From G963665085 sp963665085 (lineage in GTDB: Bacteria > Bacteroidota > Bacteroidia > Bacteroidales > JAAAOM01), in assembly GCA_963665085.2 (NCBI GenBank), contig CAXXXS010000001.1, positions 1,302,001 to 1,366,000 of the forward strand: DNA of 64,000 nt. Reading direction: 5' to 3'. The position numbers were made by a program, and so were the translations under genes. Under the pieces are notes generated by a model, which worked only from the letters and a program-made list of their open reading frames with translations, ran no database searches and had not been told where the DNA came from. Shown one piece after another: positions 7,701 to 15,753 of this stretch. The first letter of the stretch is position 1. Every line of letters starts with the position of its first letter.

Positions 7701-8735
7701 TTAGTTTCCTACAATTATTTTTGTAATCACTGATAGTTCAGGTATTTCTACAAAATATATTCCTCGGACAAAATTAGGCATATTAATACTTATTTCTTCC
7801 TGATAATTTGTGGATGTGTTATGAATTAGTTTTCCAGTTAAATCATAAAAATTGATTGATAGCTGTTTTCCTAATTGATTTTGAGATACTAATTTGATCG
7901 TTAGAGCCTGACCAGATTGTATGGGATTTGGGAAAATCTTCAGGTCATTAGTTTTTGTTTCTGTAATTGAACTGGTTTGTTCGTTGGATGAATGAATTAC
8001 TCCTACAGCATCCAGGTCAAATCCACAACTTGCAAATGGGGTAGGATAGGGATCATTAATAATATCTCCTAGAGCATCGTAACTAGCATATTCAGGATCT
8101 ATTGAGCCTACAACATCAATAATTTTTATATGGGTGATATTTTGTAAGTCGATTTCGGTACTGTCCTGCAGATCGTCCAAATCAAAAGGAGTTCCGTAAT
8201 TAACGATATATTTTCCTGCCAGGTTATGAATCTGAGTTGGGTCAAGCTGACCAAATGTTTCGATTTGTGATGTGGTTTGGGTTTCAGAAGTGGAAGGAAA
8301 TCTTACAAAATGCACGCCATCACTACTAACTTCAACAAAAGCAAGTTCAAGGAAATAGTTATAAGGTGATTCCTGGGATTTAAAACTGTTTTCAAAAACT
8401 GCAAAATCTGCACCTTCTCCGTTTATTATCGGATATTCAAAAGTTAAGACTGCTTTTCCATTATCTCCCAGGCTAATTAATTTTCCATCGGCTTTAGCAA
8501 TTGCATTTGTGTCATTTCCATAGGCAGCCCTGTTATTTTCTTCGTAAGTAAACGTTGTATCAGATAGTTTTACATAACCTCTTTCTACTTCACAACTTAC
8601 AGCCCACCCAATAAATATTGAACTGTCCTTATGAATTGCTGATGAGCCTTCTTCCCCTGCTGCAGGAGCATACTGAGCATAAATAGTTATGGTTGTTGTG
8701 TAGAAAAAAATGAATATATAAACTAGTTTCTTCAA
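7701..8735 (-). CDS. T9SS-exported cell-surface protein of the cobalamin operon
   Basis: A 344-residue secreted protein. It has a signal peptide (about 1-20), a single globular domain of about 230 residues with GADFAVFENSF, FVEVSSDGVHFVRFPS and ASCGFDLDAVGV, and a T9SS type A sorting domain from about residue 265 (LKIFPNPIQSGQ to the C-terminus, with FYDLTGKLI and RGIYFVEI). The sorting domain is expected to direct secretion and surface attachment. I recognise the central domain as one seen beside BtuB and DUF4465 genes but know no function. Position in the riboswitch operon suggests a role in corrinoid capture. A stable hairpin lies between this gene and the DUF4465 gene. Confidence 0.82.
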   Translation of the reverse strand: MKKLVYIFIFFYTTTITIYAQYAPAAGEEGSSAIHKDSSIFIGWAVSCEVERGYVKLSDTTFTYEENNRAAYGNDTNAIAKADGKLISLGDNGKAVLTFEYPIINGEGADFAVFENSFKSQESPYNYFLELAFVEVSSDGVHFVRFPSTSETQTTSQIETFGQLDPTQIHNLAGKYIVNYGTPFDLDDLQDSTEIDLQNITHIKIIDVVGSIDPEYASYDALGDIINDPYPTPFASCGFDLDAVGVIHSSNEQTSSITETKTNDLKIFPNPIQSGQALTIKLVSQNQLGKQLSINFYDLTGKLIHNTSTNYQEEISINMPNFVRGIYFVEIPELSVITKIIVGN

Positions 8736-8762
8736 TGTTTAAAATTTAATGATATTTATTTT

Positions 8763-8829
8763 GTTACAACCCTGACTCCTGGCTTTGGTTGAAACAGCAA
8801 TAAATTGCCAGAAGTCAGGTTATTGTAAC
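8763..8829 (-). other. Intercistronic hairpin
   Basis: GTTACAACCCTGACTCCTGG at the left and a near-complement ending in GGTTATTGTAAC at the right form a stem of about 20 bp with one mismatch and a small bulge, around a loop of about 23 nt. It fills most of the gap between the DUF4465 gene and the next T9SS gene. There is no long U-run, so it is more likely a partial terminator or mRNA-stabilising element than a full terminator. Confidence 0.7.
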
Positions 8830-8861
8830 TGAAAAATACTCGATTGATATTTAAATTTTAC

Positions 8862-10520
8862 TTATTGTTTTATTACCTTTTTGATTAGCGTATCTTTTGA
8901 GGTTTCAATCTGGATAAATAATAATCCTGATTTTAAGTTATCGAGTGAAAGCTCAAGTTCAGTTCTGGAACCTGCTACCTGAATACTTTCAACCATTTTA
9001 CCAGAAATATCATATATCCTGATATTTTGGATATTTTCCGTTCCTTGAATTGTAATTCTTGAAGCAAATGGATTTGGATAAACCTTAAAGTTATCAGTAT
9101 TCAAAGTTAGAGTTTCTATACCTGTTGGAACTGTTCCGTTTAGGTTGTCCATACAAAAGTAAGAGGGTGTATTCATTCCCCAATCTCCATTATCAGATGA
9201 AGATAAACTGAAAACAATTTTGTCAACATTACCTAAATCAGAAAAATCAACCCATTCCCATTCATCAACAATGTAGTCTTCATCGCTATTATCAGATCGG
9301 AAATCAGCTAAATAAAAATCTACTGTATCTGTAACAGTTCCCTCATTGAGCCCTACGATCGAAAGTTTAAACCAATCAGCTTCTGTTCCATCTTCACCGC
9401 CGAATTTTTTTGCAAAGGAGTCACCATCTCTCATTGATAGATACGGATAAGTGCCATTTGTGAAATATGCCCCGGTCAATGTTGTTGCAGAAGAAAGGGA
9501 AATAGTATCTGAATAACTGTTGTAACAAACAGCATAGGTAGAAGAATTATCGGCACCCGTGGCAGGGTAAGCGCTGTATTGGTTTGAGTAACCTGCAGTG
9601 CTATTGTCTGTCATGCTTGAGTAAACAAAACCACTCCATGATCCGGAAATTCCATATCCATAATCACTAACTGTGTAGGTATTTGGGAAAGTAGCAATAC
9701 CATCTGTAAAAGTTGAAGGATAAGTACCTATCAATGCAGATTTTCCATTCCAATACTCACCGGATGTATAAGTTAATTCTTCAAAATCAGCTCCGCTTAA
9801 ATTATCAAGACAAAAATATCCCGGAGTATTCATTCCCCAATCTCCAATATCTGAGGATGACAAACTGAATTCTAACATATCAACACTGTCAAGTACTGAT
9901 AAATCAACTTTTGTCCATTCATCAATGATATAGTCTTCTTCATTGTTTTCAGATCTAAAATCTGCCAGGTAAAATTCAATGGTATCTGTAGCAACACCGT
10001 CTTTGATACCTCGGATAGTAAGCATGAACCAGTCTTCATCGTTACCAGTATCCCCTCCAAATTTTTTAGCAAAAGAATCTCCGTCTTTCATGGAAAGGTA
10101 AGGATACGTAGCATTTGTGATAAACACAGAATCGAGTTTCATGGTTTGGCATAACCAAACAGTATCTTTACTGCTTCCTGTATAATAAACAGCATAATTA
10201 TCGGATTCGAAAGCACCTGATGCTGTTATTGCGCTGTAATCATTTGTGTAGCCAGAAGTAGAATCATTTCCTGAACTTGAATAAGAAAAGCCACTCCATG
10301 ATTCGGATAGGCCATAACCATAATCGGTGCGGCTAAAGTGATTTTCAAAAGTAAAAATAGAGTCTGTTATTTCTGATACATATGAACCATAAGAACTTGT
10401 AATCCCGTTCCAATAGGAATTATCACTTAGCCCAAGGCTTTCAAATGATGATATATCTTGCGCTGCAAGAAAAAACGTAGCACAAAATAAACTAATTAAA
10501 CTAAAGTAGAGTTTTTTCAT
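8862..10520 (-). CDS. Tandem DUF4465 T9SS surface protein (cobalamin operon)
   Basis: A 552-residue secreted protein with a signal peptide (about 1-20), two copies of a DUF4465-type domain (about 30-245 and 255-465) and a T9SS type A sorting domain (about 478-552, starting FKVYPNPFASR). The two copies share long near-identical stretches, including YPYLSM-DGDSFAKKFGG, FYLADFRS and SLSSSD-GDWGMNTP, so the duplication is fairly recent or kept similar. It is the first full-length gene downstream of the cobalamin riboswitch, about 330 nt after the aptamer. Surface proteins of B12 loci in Bacteroides include the cobalamin-binding BtuG and BtuH families; a similar binding role is plausible here but I cannot confirm homology to BtuH. 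Confidence 0.85.
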   Translation of the reverse strand: MKKLYFSLISLFCATFFLAAQDISSFESLGLSDNSYWNGITSSYGSYVSEITDSIFTFENHFSRTDYGYGLSESWSGFSYSSSGNDSTSGYTNDYSAITASGAFESDNYAVYYTGSSKDTVWLCQTMKLDSVFITNATYPYLSMKDGDSFAKKFGGDTGNDEDWFMLTIRGIKDGVATDTIEFYLADFRSENNEEDYIIDEWTKVDLSVLDSVDMLEFSLSSSDIGDWGMNTPGYFCLDNLSGADFEELTYTSGEYWNGKSALIGTYPSTFTDGIATFPNTYTVSDYGYGISGSWSGFVYSSMTDNSTAGYSNQYSAYPATGADNSSTYAVCYNSYSDTISLSSATTLTGAYFTNGTYPYLSMRDGDSFAKKFGGEDGTEADWFKLSIVGLNEGTVTDTVDFYLADFRSDNSDEDYIVDEWEWVDFSDLGNVDKIVFSLSSSDNGDWGMNTPSYFCMDNLNGTVPTGIETLTLNTDNFKVYPNPFASRITIQGTENIQNIRIYDISGKMVESIQVAGSRTELELSLDNLKSGLLFIQIETSKDTLIKKVIKQ

Positions 10521-10734
10521 ATACTATTGATTTATTGTTAATATTTGATATTATGCGTTTTGATAAATGAGTTGGACTAGAGAAATTGTCCGGAATAACT
10601 ACAAAAACAATAATAAATACGATTGTAATTAATGAAGTGAAATTTAGCAGATAAAGAAGTAACCTGCTGAAAGCGACTTCTGCTATCAATATTGATAGGA
10701 AACTAAAATGAGTACTTATTTTTGAATTTTTCAT
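10501..10734 (-). CDS. Possible small membrane protein in the riboswitch leader
   Basis: A 77-codon open frame lies between the cobalamin riboswitch and the DUF4465 gene, and its end overlaps the DUF4465 start by 20 bp. Residues about 8-47 are hydrophobic and could form one or two membrane segments; the C-terminus is polar. I recognise no family. It could be a real small protein whose translation is coupled to the downstream gene, a leader peptide, or a chance frame in AT-rich DNA. The last seems slightly more likely. Confidence 0.25.
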   Translation of the reverse strand: MKNSKISTHFSFLSILIAEVAFSRLLLYLLNFTSLITIVFIIVFVVIPDNFSSPTHLSKRIISNINNKSIVYEKTLL

Positions 10735-10762
10735 CGTTGCCGCAATTGTATTTGTTACATTT

Positions 10763-10847
10763 AGGATTTTGCAGCATACGATATATTAGAAAAGCCAATG
10801 AATCATCGTATTGATTAGCTACCCGTTCTCCGCAGGCTGCAAAACCT
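10763..10847 (-). other. Inverted repeat downstream of the riboswitch (expression platform region)
   Basis: On the plus strand, AGGATTTTGCAGC (10763-10775) and GCTGCAAAACCT (10836-10847) form a 12-bp stem with one bulged base. The loop contains the 9-nt segment GCCAATGAA (10794-10802), which is complementary to the riboswitch segment TTCATTGGC (10852-10860). No strong U-run follows. The arrangement looks like an expression platform with alternative folds. Confidence 0.6.
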
Positions 10848-10851
10848 ATAT

Positions 10852-11010
10852 TTCATTGGCAGGTCTTCTGACTTACCCCTGTTTTTAGCGCCTTCCCCTT
10901 AAAACTTTAAGAGTGACATGATGCTAAATCCAGTAGCGGGATTCACAGCAGCGGGAACTGTAGTTGATTTTCACAACTTTCCCTTTTAATTCTACTTAGA
11001 AACCAATGAG
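10852..11010 (-). promoter_or_regulatory. Cobalamin (AdoCbl/B12) riboswitch
   Basis: On the minus strand the region contains the B12-box, read as GTCAGAAGACCTGCC at its 3' end, preceded by conserved core pieces that appear on the plus strand as GCGCCTTCCCC, ATCCAGTAGCGGGATTCAC and AGCAGCGGGAACTG. The P1 stem closes with TCATTGG (11009-11003) and CCAATGA (10859-10853). A promoter sits just upstream, so the transcript starts near the first base of P1. The element should repress the downstream uptake operon when cobalamin is plentiful. Confidence 0.95.
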
Positions 11011-11014
11011 GTGC

Positions 11015-11044
11015 CAAAATTACAATTAGTTTTTTATTTGGCAA
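11015..11044 (-). promoter_or_regulatory. Promoter of the cobalamin operon
   Basis: On the minus strand a TTG (11044-11042) is followed after 19 nt by TAATTTTG (11022-11015), an exact match to the Bacteroidota -7 element TAnnTTTG. Transcription would begin about 7 nt further on, right at the riboswitch P1 stem. Confidence 0.7.
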
Positions 11045-11066
11045 GATTAAAATTTAGATTTCAGTT

Positions 11067-11102
11067 TTTGTGTGAGAATAAAACATTTTAATTATTACTT
11101 TG
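11067..11102 (+). promoter_or_regulatory. Promoter of the His-rich/ZnuD-like operon
   Basis: TTTG at 11067-11070 and TTACTTTG at 11095-11102 match the Bacteroidota -33/-7 elements, with one mismatch in the -7 box and 24 nt spacing. The predicted start lies near 11110, next to the palindrome at 11119-11130. Confidence 0.5.
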
Positions 11103-11118
11103 TTACTTTCGTATTTAA

Positions 11119-11130
11119 TTCTAATTAGAA
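11119..11130. promoter_or_regulatory. Palindromic operator candidate
   Basis: TTCTAATTAGAA is a perfect 12-bp palindrome located just downstream of the predicted transcription start of the probable metal-uptake operon. A repressor bound here would block transcription. The regulator is unknown; a Fur/Zur-family protein is a guess from the gene content. Confidence 0.45.
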
Positions 11131-11158
11131 CAAAAGGTGGACGAGGAGCTATTTTAAA

Positions 11159-11497
11159 ATGATGCCGCATAAAAACAAAAATATAGCATATTTTTTATTC
11201 CTGGTTTTCATCATCCCGGTTTCATATCAGTCTTACCATGTTTTATTGCATCACTCACATGATGAATCACATTGTTGTATTCTGGATGATAAAGGCAAAT
11301 ATACATTTCATGGTGATGATGAAAAAAGTCATTGTGTTATTGCAGATTATACCTTCACCTACAAGGATTTACCTCAAGATTATACCCAGTCTTCAAATAG
11401 TCTCAACTTTATAGGAATAAATAATTTTTATATCCATTCTGGTTATAGAACAATAAAAAGAGAAAAGAAATCCTCCCGGGCACCACCTTTTGCCTGA
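11159..11497 (+). CDS. Small His-rich exported protein
   Basis: A 112-residue protein with an N-terminal hydrophobic segment (about 9-25) that could be a signal peptide or anchor. The following 45 residues are rich in potential metal ligands: HVLLHHSHDESHCC, a second cluster FHGDDEKSHC, and an acidic stretch. The C-terminus is basic. It is the first gene of the operon and is followed after 55 bp by a TonB-dependent receptor. Small His/Cys-rich proteins of this kind often sit beside metal receptors in Bacteroidota, so metal binding in the periplasm is plausible. No named family is recognised. Confidence 0.75.
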   Translation: MMPHKNKNIAYFLFLVFIIPVSYQSYHVLLHHSHDESHCCILDDKGKYTFHGDDEKSHCVIADYTFTYKDLPQDYTQSSNSLNFIGINNFYIHSGYRTIKREKKSSRAPPFA

Positions 11498-11552
11498 ACA
11501 ATTCACATACAATTTTTCAATTTAAATTTTTGGACTTAAAAAGTATTCTAAT

Positions 11553-13967
11553 ATGAAGAATATTATCTTGGCTATTGCCATATTTTGGATTATTCCAAAT
11601 ATGGTGAATGGTCAAAATATGATTGTATTCTCCGGAGTGATATTGGATGAAAAAAATGATCCACTTCCCGGAGCAACAGTTATATTGAATTTTGATAAAG
11701 AAATAACAGTATCTGATAGACTCGGTAGATTTAAGTTTGATAACCTCGAAGCAGGAAATTATTTGCTTCAGATCTCTTTTCTGGGCTATAGAAAATATGA
11801 AGAAAAAATATCTATCAATGAAAATATAGATGTTACAGTTAATTTAGAACCTGAATTAAAGACACTTCAAGAGGTTGTTATAACAGACAGTTATACAGAA
11901 ATTCGAAAAAACGAAGAATCACTAAATATTGAAGTGGTTAATGAAAATTATCTGCGACAAAATTTGGGCGGTAGTTTGATGAAATCGTTAGAAAGACTTC
12001 CTGGAGTAACTACTATTGATATAGGTTCCGGACAGTCGAAACCTGTTATTCGTGGATTAGGATTTAACAGAATTGTTGTTGTAGAAAATGGTGTGAAACA
12101 TGAAGGACAACAGTGGGGGGCAGATCATGGATTGGAAATAGACCAGTTTTCTGTCGATCGTGTTGAGGTTCTTAAAGGGCCAGCCTCTCTTATGTATGGT
12201 TCAGATGCCATTGCTGGTGTTGTAGATTTAAAACAGATCGAAATTCCTACAATGAATTCATTTGGAGGTTCAATTGATGTAATAGGAAAAAGCAACAATA
12301 ATCTTCTGGGTTCCTCAGTATTCCTTTATGCCAGGAAGAATAAAATATTTTATACAATCCGTGGAACAGTTCAAGATTTTGCAGATTATAGGGTTCCTAC
12401 CGATAGTATTGATATTTATTCCTATAGGGCTCCACTTTATAAAAATAGGTTGAGAAATACCGCTGGTAAAGAACATGGTTTGCATTTATCTTTTGGATAT
12501 GTTGGAAAGCAATTTTCAAATAGAACTTATTTCAGTATTCTCGACAATAAGTATGGATTTTTTGCAAATGCACATGGACTTGAACCAAGAGGTGTAGATA
12601 CTGAACTTCATGATAAGTCTGATCGAGATATTCAATATCCTTATCAAAAAGTAAAACATATAAAGCTTATCAATAAAAATGAGTGGAGGAAGGATAATTT
12701 TCGTTTTGAATCAGAAATTGGATTTCAGCGAAATTTTAGGGAAGAGGTTAGTAAATATGTTCAACATGGATACATGCCGGCAACTTTTCCTGATACCCTT
12801 ACTTTCTCATCTGATCTGGAGCGACTGTTCGATAAGTATATTTATTCGGCAAATGCAAAGGTAGAATACACAAATAATTATAATTCAACTATTGTAGTTG
12901 GAATGAATACTGAATACCAGGATAATAGCATTGATGGAAGAGGATTTATTATTCCTGCTTTTAAGCAATTAAAGACAGGTGGATTTATTTATGCGAAACA
13001 TAAATTCTCTGATAAAAGTTTGTTACAAGCTGGTTTACGTTATGATTATGGACATCTTGCAATGGAAAGTTATTCAGATTGGTTTTCTTCACCGGTTGTA
13101 TTTGATAGTGATACAACATATGAATATTTACAACGGGCTGAGGATTCTGAGCTAAATTTCTCCAATATTTCATGGTCGTTAGGGTATAACTACAATTCAA
13201 ATAATTTAGCATTCAAATTTAATTTTGGGAAAAGTTTTAGAATGCCCATTGCAAAAGAATTGGGAGCTAATGGAGTTAATTACCATCATTTTAGTTATGA
13301 AGTTGGTGATCCTGATCTTTCTCCTGAGATTTCTTATCAATTTGATGCAGGGGTTGAATTGAAAACTAAAACTTTTGCAATTGGATTTACTCCTTTCGTA
13401 AATTATTTTCCGAATTATATTTATTTGAATCCAAGTTCAGAACACGATAATCTATATGGAAATGGCAACCAGGTGTATTATTATACTCAAAGTGAAGTTT
13501 TTCGTTTTGGTGGGGAAATACATACGCATTACGATATATTAAAATTTCTACAAGTTGGATTAATTGGTGAATATGTTTATTCTGAACAGTTATCGGGTGC
13601 GAAGAGAGGTTTTACATTGCCTTTTTCTCCACCTGCGTCAGCATTACTAAATGCGAAATTTATACCTGCCGATAAAGGATTCTTTTCCAATAATTATTTA
13701 TCTGTTGACTATAAAATTGTTATGGGGCAGAATAGAATTGTTCCCCCTGAGATAAAAACTGACGGATATAAAATAGTTAATTTAGGTATTGGAACGGATA
13801 TACTTTTTAAACACCAAAAAATTTCATTATCAATTCAAGTCCAAAATTTTTTAAATACAAAGTATTATAACCATACAAGTTATTACAGGTTAATTAATGT
13901 TCCTGAGCCTGGTAGAAATTATGTCATTAATATTTCAATGCCTTTTTCAGGGAACTTTAAAAAATAA
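11553..13967 (+). CDS. TonB-dependent receptor, ZnuD-like (probable metal uptake)
   Basis: An 804-residue outer-membrane receptor. It has a signal peptide (about 1-20), a carboxypeptidase-regulatory-like beta-sandwich (about 27-105, with LPGATVILN and FLGYRKYE), a plug (about 115-225, with KPVIRGLGFNRIVVVENG and VEVLKGPASLMYGSDAIAGV), then a large barrel with a C-terminal NYVINISMPF region. The plug segment GQQWGADHGLEID resembles the loop I recall from ZnuD-type zinc receptors. The His-rich gene before it and the DUF4625 lipoproteins after it fit metal acquisition. The plug and barrel architecture is certain; zinc as substrate is an inference. Confidence 0.85.
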   Translation: MKNIILAIAIFWIIPNMVNGQNMIVFSGVILDEKNDPLPGATVILNFDKEITVSDRLGRFKFDNLEAGNYLLQISFLGYRKYEEKISINENIDVTVNLEPELKTLQEVVITDSYTEIRKNEESLNIEVVNENYLRQNLGGSLMKSLERLPGVTTIDIGSGQSKPVIRGLGFNRIVVVENGVKHEGQQWGADHGLEIDQFSVDRVEVLKGPASLMYGSDAIAGVVDLKQIEIPTMNSFGGSIDVIGKSNNNLLGSSVFLYARKNKIFYTIRGTVQDFADYRVPTDSIDIYSYRAPLYKNRLRNTAGKEHGLHLSFGYVGKQFSNRTYFSILDNKYGFFANAHGLEPRGVDTELHDKSDRDIQYPYQKVKHIKLINKNEWRKDNFRFESEIGFQRNFREEVSKYVQHGYMPATFPDTLTFSSDLERLFDKYIYSANAKVEYTNNYNSTIVVGMNTEYQDNSIDGRGFIIPAFKQLKTGGFIYAKHKFSDKSLLQAGLRYDYGHLAMESYSDWFSSPVVFDSDTTYEYLQRAEDSELNFSNISWSLGYNYNSNNLAFKFNFGKSFRMPIAKELGANGVNYHHFSYEVGDPDLSPEISYQFDAGVELKTKTFAIGFTPFVNYFPNYIYLNPSSEHDNLYGNGNQVYYYTQSEVFRFGGEIHTHYDILKFLQVGLIGEYVYSEQLSGAKRGFTLPFSPPASALLNAKFIPADKGFFSNNYLSVDYKIVMGQNRIVPPEIKTDGYKIVNLGIGTDILFKHQKISLSIQVQNFLNTKYYNHTSYYRLINVPEPGRNYVINISMPFSGNFKK

Positions 13968-14080
13968 ATAATCAATTAAAATAAGGTGAGATTACCATGA
14001 AAAATAATGATGATTTAACACACACAATCATAATTTTTATTTCATAGGAAGTTCCATCTAACCATCAAAAAATTAAATAG

Positions 14081-14896
14081 ATGAAAACACAATTTTATAT
14101 AGCAAGTATTATATTTATTATAAGTTCTTTTTTAGTGTCATGCGACAAAGAAGAAACAGATAAACCAACGATAAGTGACTTTGAACTCGGTTTGGAAGAC
14201 AGTAAAACAGGTTATCTAAACAGCGATCTGCATGTTGAAGCAGAGGTTGTAGCAGCAGGAACTATATCTACGGTTGAGATAGAGATACATCTTGAAGAAT
14301 CAGAAGAAGAAGGATGGGTTTATGATTCAATATTTACTGAATTTTCAGGACTTAAGAACACAACATTCCACAAACACATCGATATCCCGAGTGATGCAGA
14401 TACTGGTTCCTATCATTTTCATTTTATTGTAACTGATATGGAAGGCTATCAAACGGAAGTTGAAGATGATCTTTATGTTACATATCCAACAGATTCTGTA
14501 GCTCCTGAAGTTTCCGTTACATCTGCTCCAAATGAAAATCAAATTTTTGCTGATGGAGATGTTATAAGTATCTCAGGAACAATTACAGATAATCAGAAAT
14601 TAGGAGGATTGTATATCGGATTGGTGAGAGCAGATCAGAATTTAGAAGATTCTGAGGTCGATGCTACAAATACAATTACACTACTTCATACACATGACTT
14701 TGAGGAAGGAGATTCGTATACTTTTTCTGCAAATATTGAGGTAGGTGCAAGCCAGGATAATAATATTACTCCAAAAGATATCACCGGGGATATATCCTGG
14801 CAAACATCTGATTATTATATTGTTGTTAAATGCAAAGATGCTTATGGTGCAAACTGGGCGTTTTCAGATCACTATCCGATAAAAATAAACTATTAA
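14081..14896 (+). CDS. DUF4625 lipoprotein
   Basis: A 271-residue lipoprotein with a lipobox ending LVSC (lipidated Cys21). The rest matches my memory of DUF4625 proteins: two immunoglobulin-like beta-sandwich halves, residues about 30-140 (with HVEAEVVAAGTISTVEIEIH and GSYHFHFIVTDMEGYQT) and about 142-271 (with SISGTITDNQKLGGLYIGLV and YYIVVKCKDAYGANW). Several histidines are near sheet edges. It sits 113 bp after the ZnuD-like receptor and is probably co-expressed, perhaps as a surface or periplasmic partner. No enzymatic motif is visible. Confidence 0.82.
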   Translation: MKTQFYIASIIFIISSFLVSCDKEETDKPTISDFELGLEDSKTGYLNSDLHVEAEVVAAGTISTVEIEIHLEESEEEGWVYDSIFTEFSGLKNTTFHKHIDIPSDADTGSYHFHFIVTDMEGYQTEVEDDLYVTYPTDSVAPEVSVTSAPNENQIFADGDVISISGTITDNQKLGGLYIGLVRADQNLEDSEVDATNTITLLHTHDFEEGDSYTFSANIEVGASQDNNITPKDITGDISWQTSDYYIVVKCKDAYGANWAFSDHYPIKINY

Positions 14897-14932
14897 TCAA
14901 CGGAGAGTACTCTAGAATTTTTTTTTAGAAAA

Positions 14933-15061
14933 AAAGGTTGTCTAAGAAGTATAAAATTCTCCTGGTAAGTTTCTAATACCATGACTTTATTCTTGAATGG
15001 GCTAAAGTTGGATAAGAAACTTAGTGAAGTTATCGTGAATATTTCTTTTTAGACAGCCTTT
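14933..15061. repeat. MITE-like inverted-repeat element
   Basis: A 129-bp stretch between the two DUF4625 genes is bounded by 13-bp near-perfect inverted repeats, AAAGGTTGTCTAA (14933-14945) and TTAGACAGCCTTT (15049-15061). Further nested pairs lie inside (AAGTTTCT/AGAAACTT and ACTTTA/TAAAGT). The ends resemble those I recall from Bacteroidota insertion sequences (GGCTGTCTAAAAAG type). It codes for nothing visible and is probably a non-autonomous mobile element or a structured intercistronic RNA. Confidence 0.6.
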
Positions 15062-15096
15062 AAAAATTATTAGTACACATTAAATTTTTTATTGTC

Positions 15097-15594
15097 ATGA
15101 AAATCAGATTTTTATATATATATATTCTTTTATTATTTTTTGTTTTATCCTGTACAGATGAAAAAGTGGACGACCAAACTCCAGAAATTGATTTGAGTTT
15201 TGAAGAAGCTTTCCCAACTAATTGTGATACTTTGTATTTTGGAGAAGCTTTCACGATTAAAGCCTTATTTACTGATAATGTAGAATTAGGCTCAGTTACT
15301 GCATTCAGTATAGATATTCATAATAATTTTGATCATCATTCACATAGTACAGAAGTTACAGAATGTAGTCTCGATGACGTTAAAGATCCTGTTAATCCTT
15401 TGTTATTAATACAGAGTTTTGATTTGCCAGAGGGTCAAACGAGATATGAAACCTCTTTTGAAATTAATTTGGAAACAGGTGATGAGGACGGTATTTATGA
15501 CGAAGGAGATTATCATTTTTTTATGAATGTAACAGATAAGGAAGGTTGGACAGCATCAAAAGGGTTAAGTATTAAGATTTTGTATAGAAAATAA
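15097..15594 (+). CDS. Second DUF4625-like lipoprotein
   Basis: A 165-residue lipoprotein with a lipobox ending VLSC (Cys19). The mature part is a single DUF4625-type sandwich ending in DYHFFMNVTDKEGWTASKG, closely parallel to the first half of the preceding gene. A His-rich stretch, HNNFDHHSHSTE, lies in the middle and could bind metal. It follows the MITE-like element and precedes a structured RNA region and a terminator, so it is the last gene of the operon. The paralogy to the upstream gene suggests local duplication. Confidence 0.8.
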   Translation: MKIRFLYIYILLLFFVLSCTDEKVDDQTPEIDLSFEEAFPTNCDTLYFGEAFTIKALFTDNVELGSVTAFSIDIHNNFDHHSHSTEVTECSLDDVKDPVNPLLLIQSFDLPEGQTRYETSFEINLETGDEDGIYDEGDYHFFMNVTDKEGWTASKGLSIKILYRK

Positions 15595-15665
15595 ACAGGA
15601 TTTTTGATTTTAAAAAATATACAGTAATTAAAATCCGAACCTATTTCACAGGGAATCGTAAAAAT

Positions 15666-15741
15666 ATCCAGACGATTGGCTTTTTTAGATGTATGTTAGA
15701 GGTGTAAAGATCCACCGCTAACTAAGCCTAATAGTCTGGAT
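15666..15741 (+). ncRNA. Candidate structured RNA (nested three-part hairpin)
   Basis: Three coaxial stems nest without crossing. ATCCAGAC (15666-15673) pairs with GTCTGGAT (15734-15741). ATTGGCTT (15675-15682) pairs with AAGCCTAAT (15724-15732), with one bulge. GTTAGAGGTG (15695-15704) pairs with CACCGCTAAC (15713-15722), with one A/G mismatch. A Rho-independent terminator on the plus strand follows 12 nt later. It matches no RNA family I recognise. It could be an independent small RNA or the processed 3' end of the DUF4625 transcript. Confidence 0.5.
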
Positions 15742-15753
15742 GATCATTCAGAG

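Noticed and set aside
15666..15741. Nested hairpin as an integron attC site
   Set aside because: The end sequences do not match RYYYAAC/GTTRRRY, the GTTAG/CTAAC pair is internal, and no integrase gene is present.
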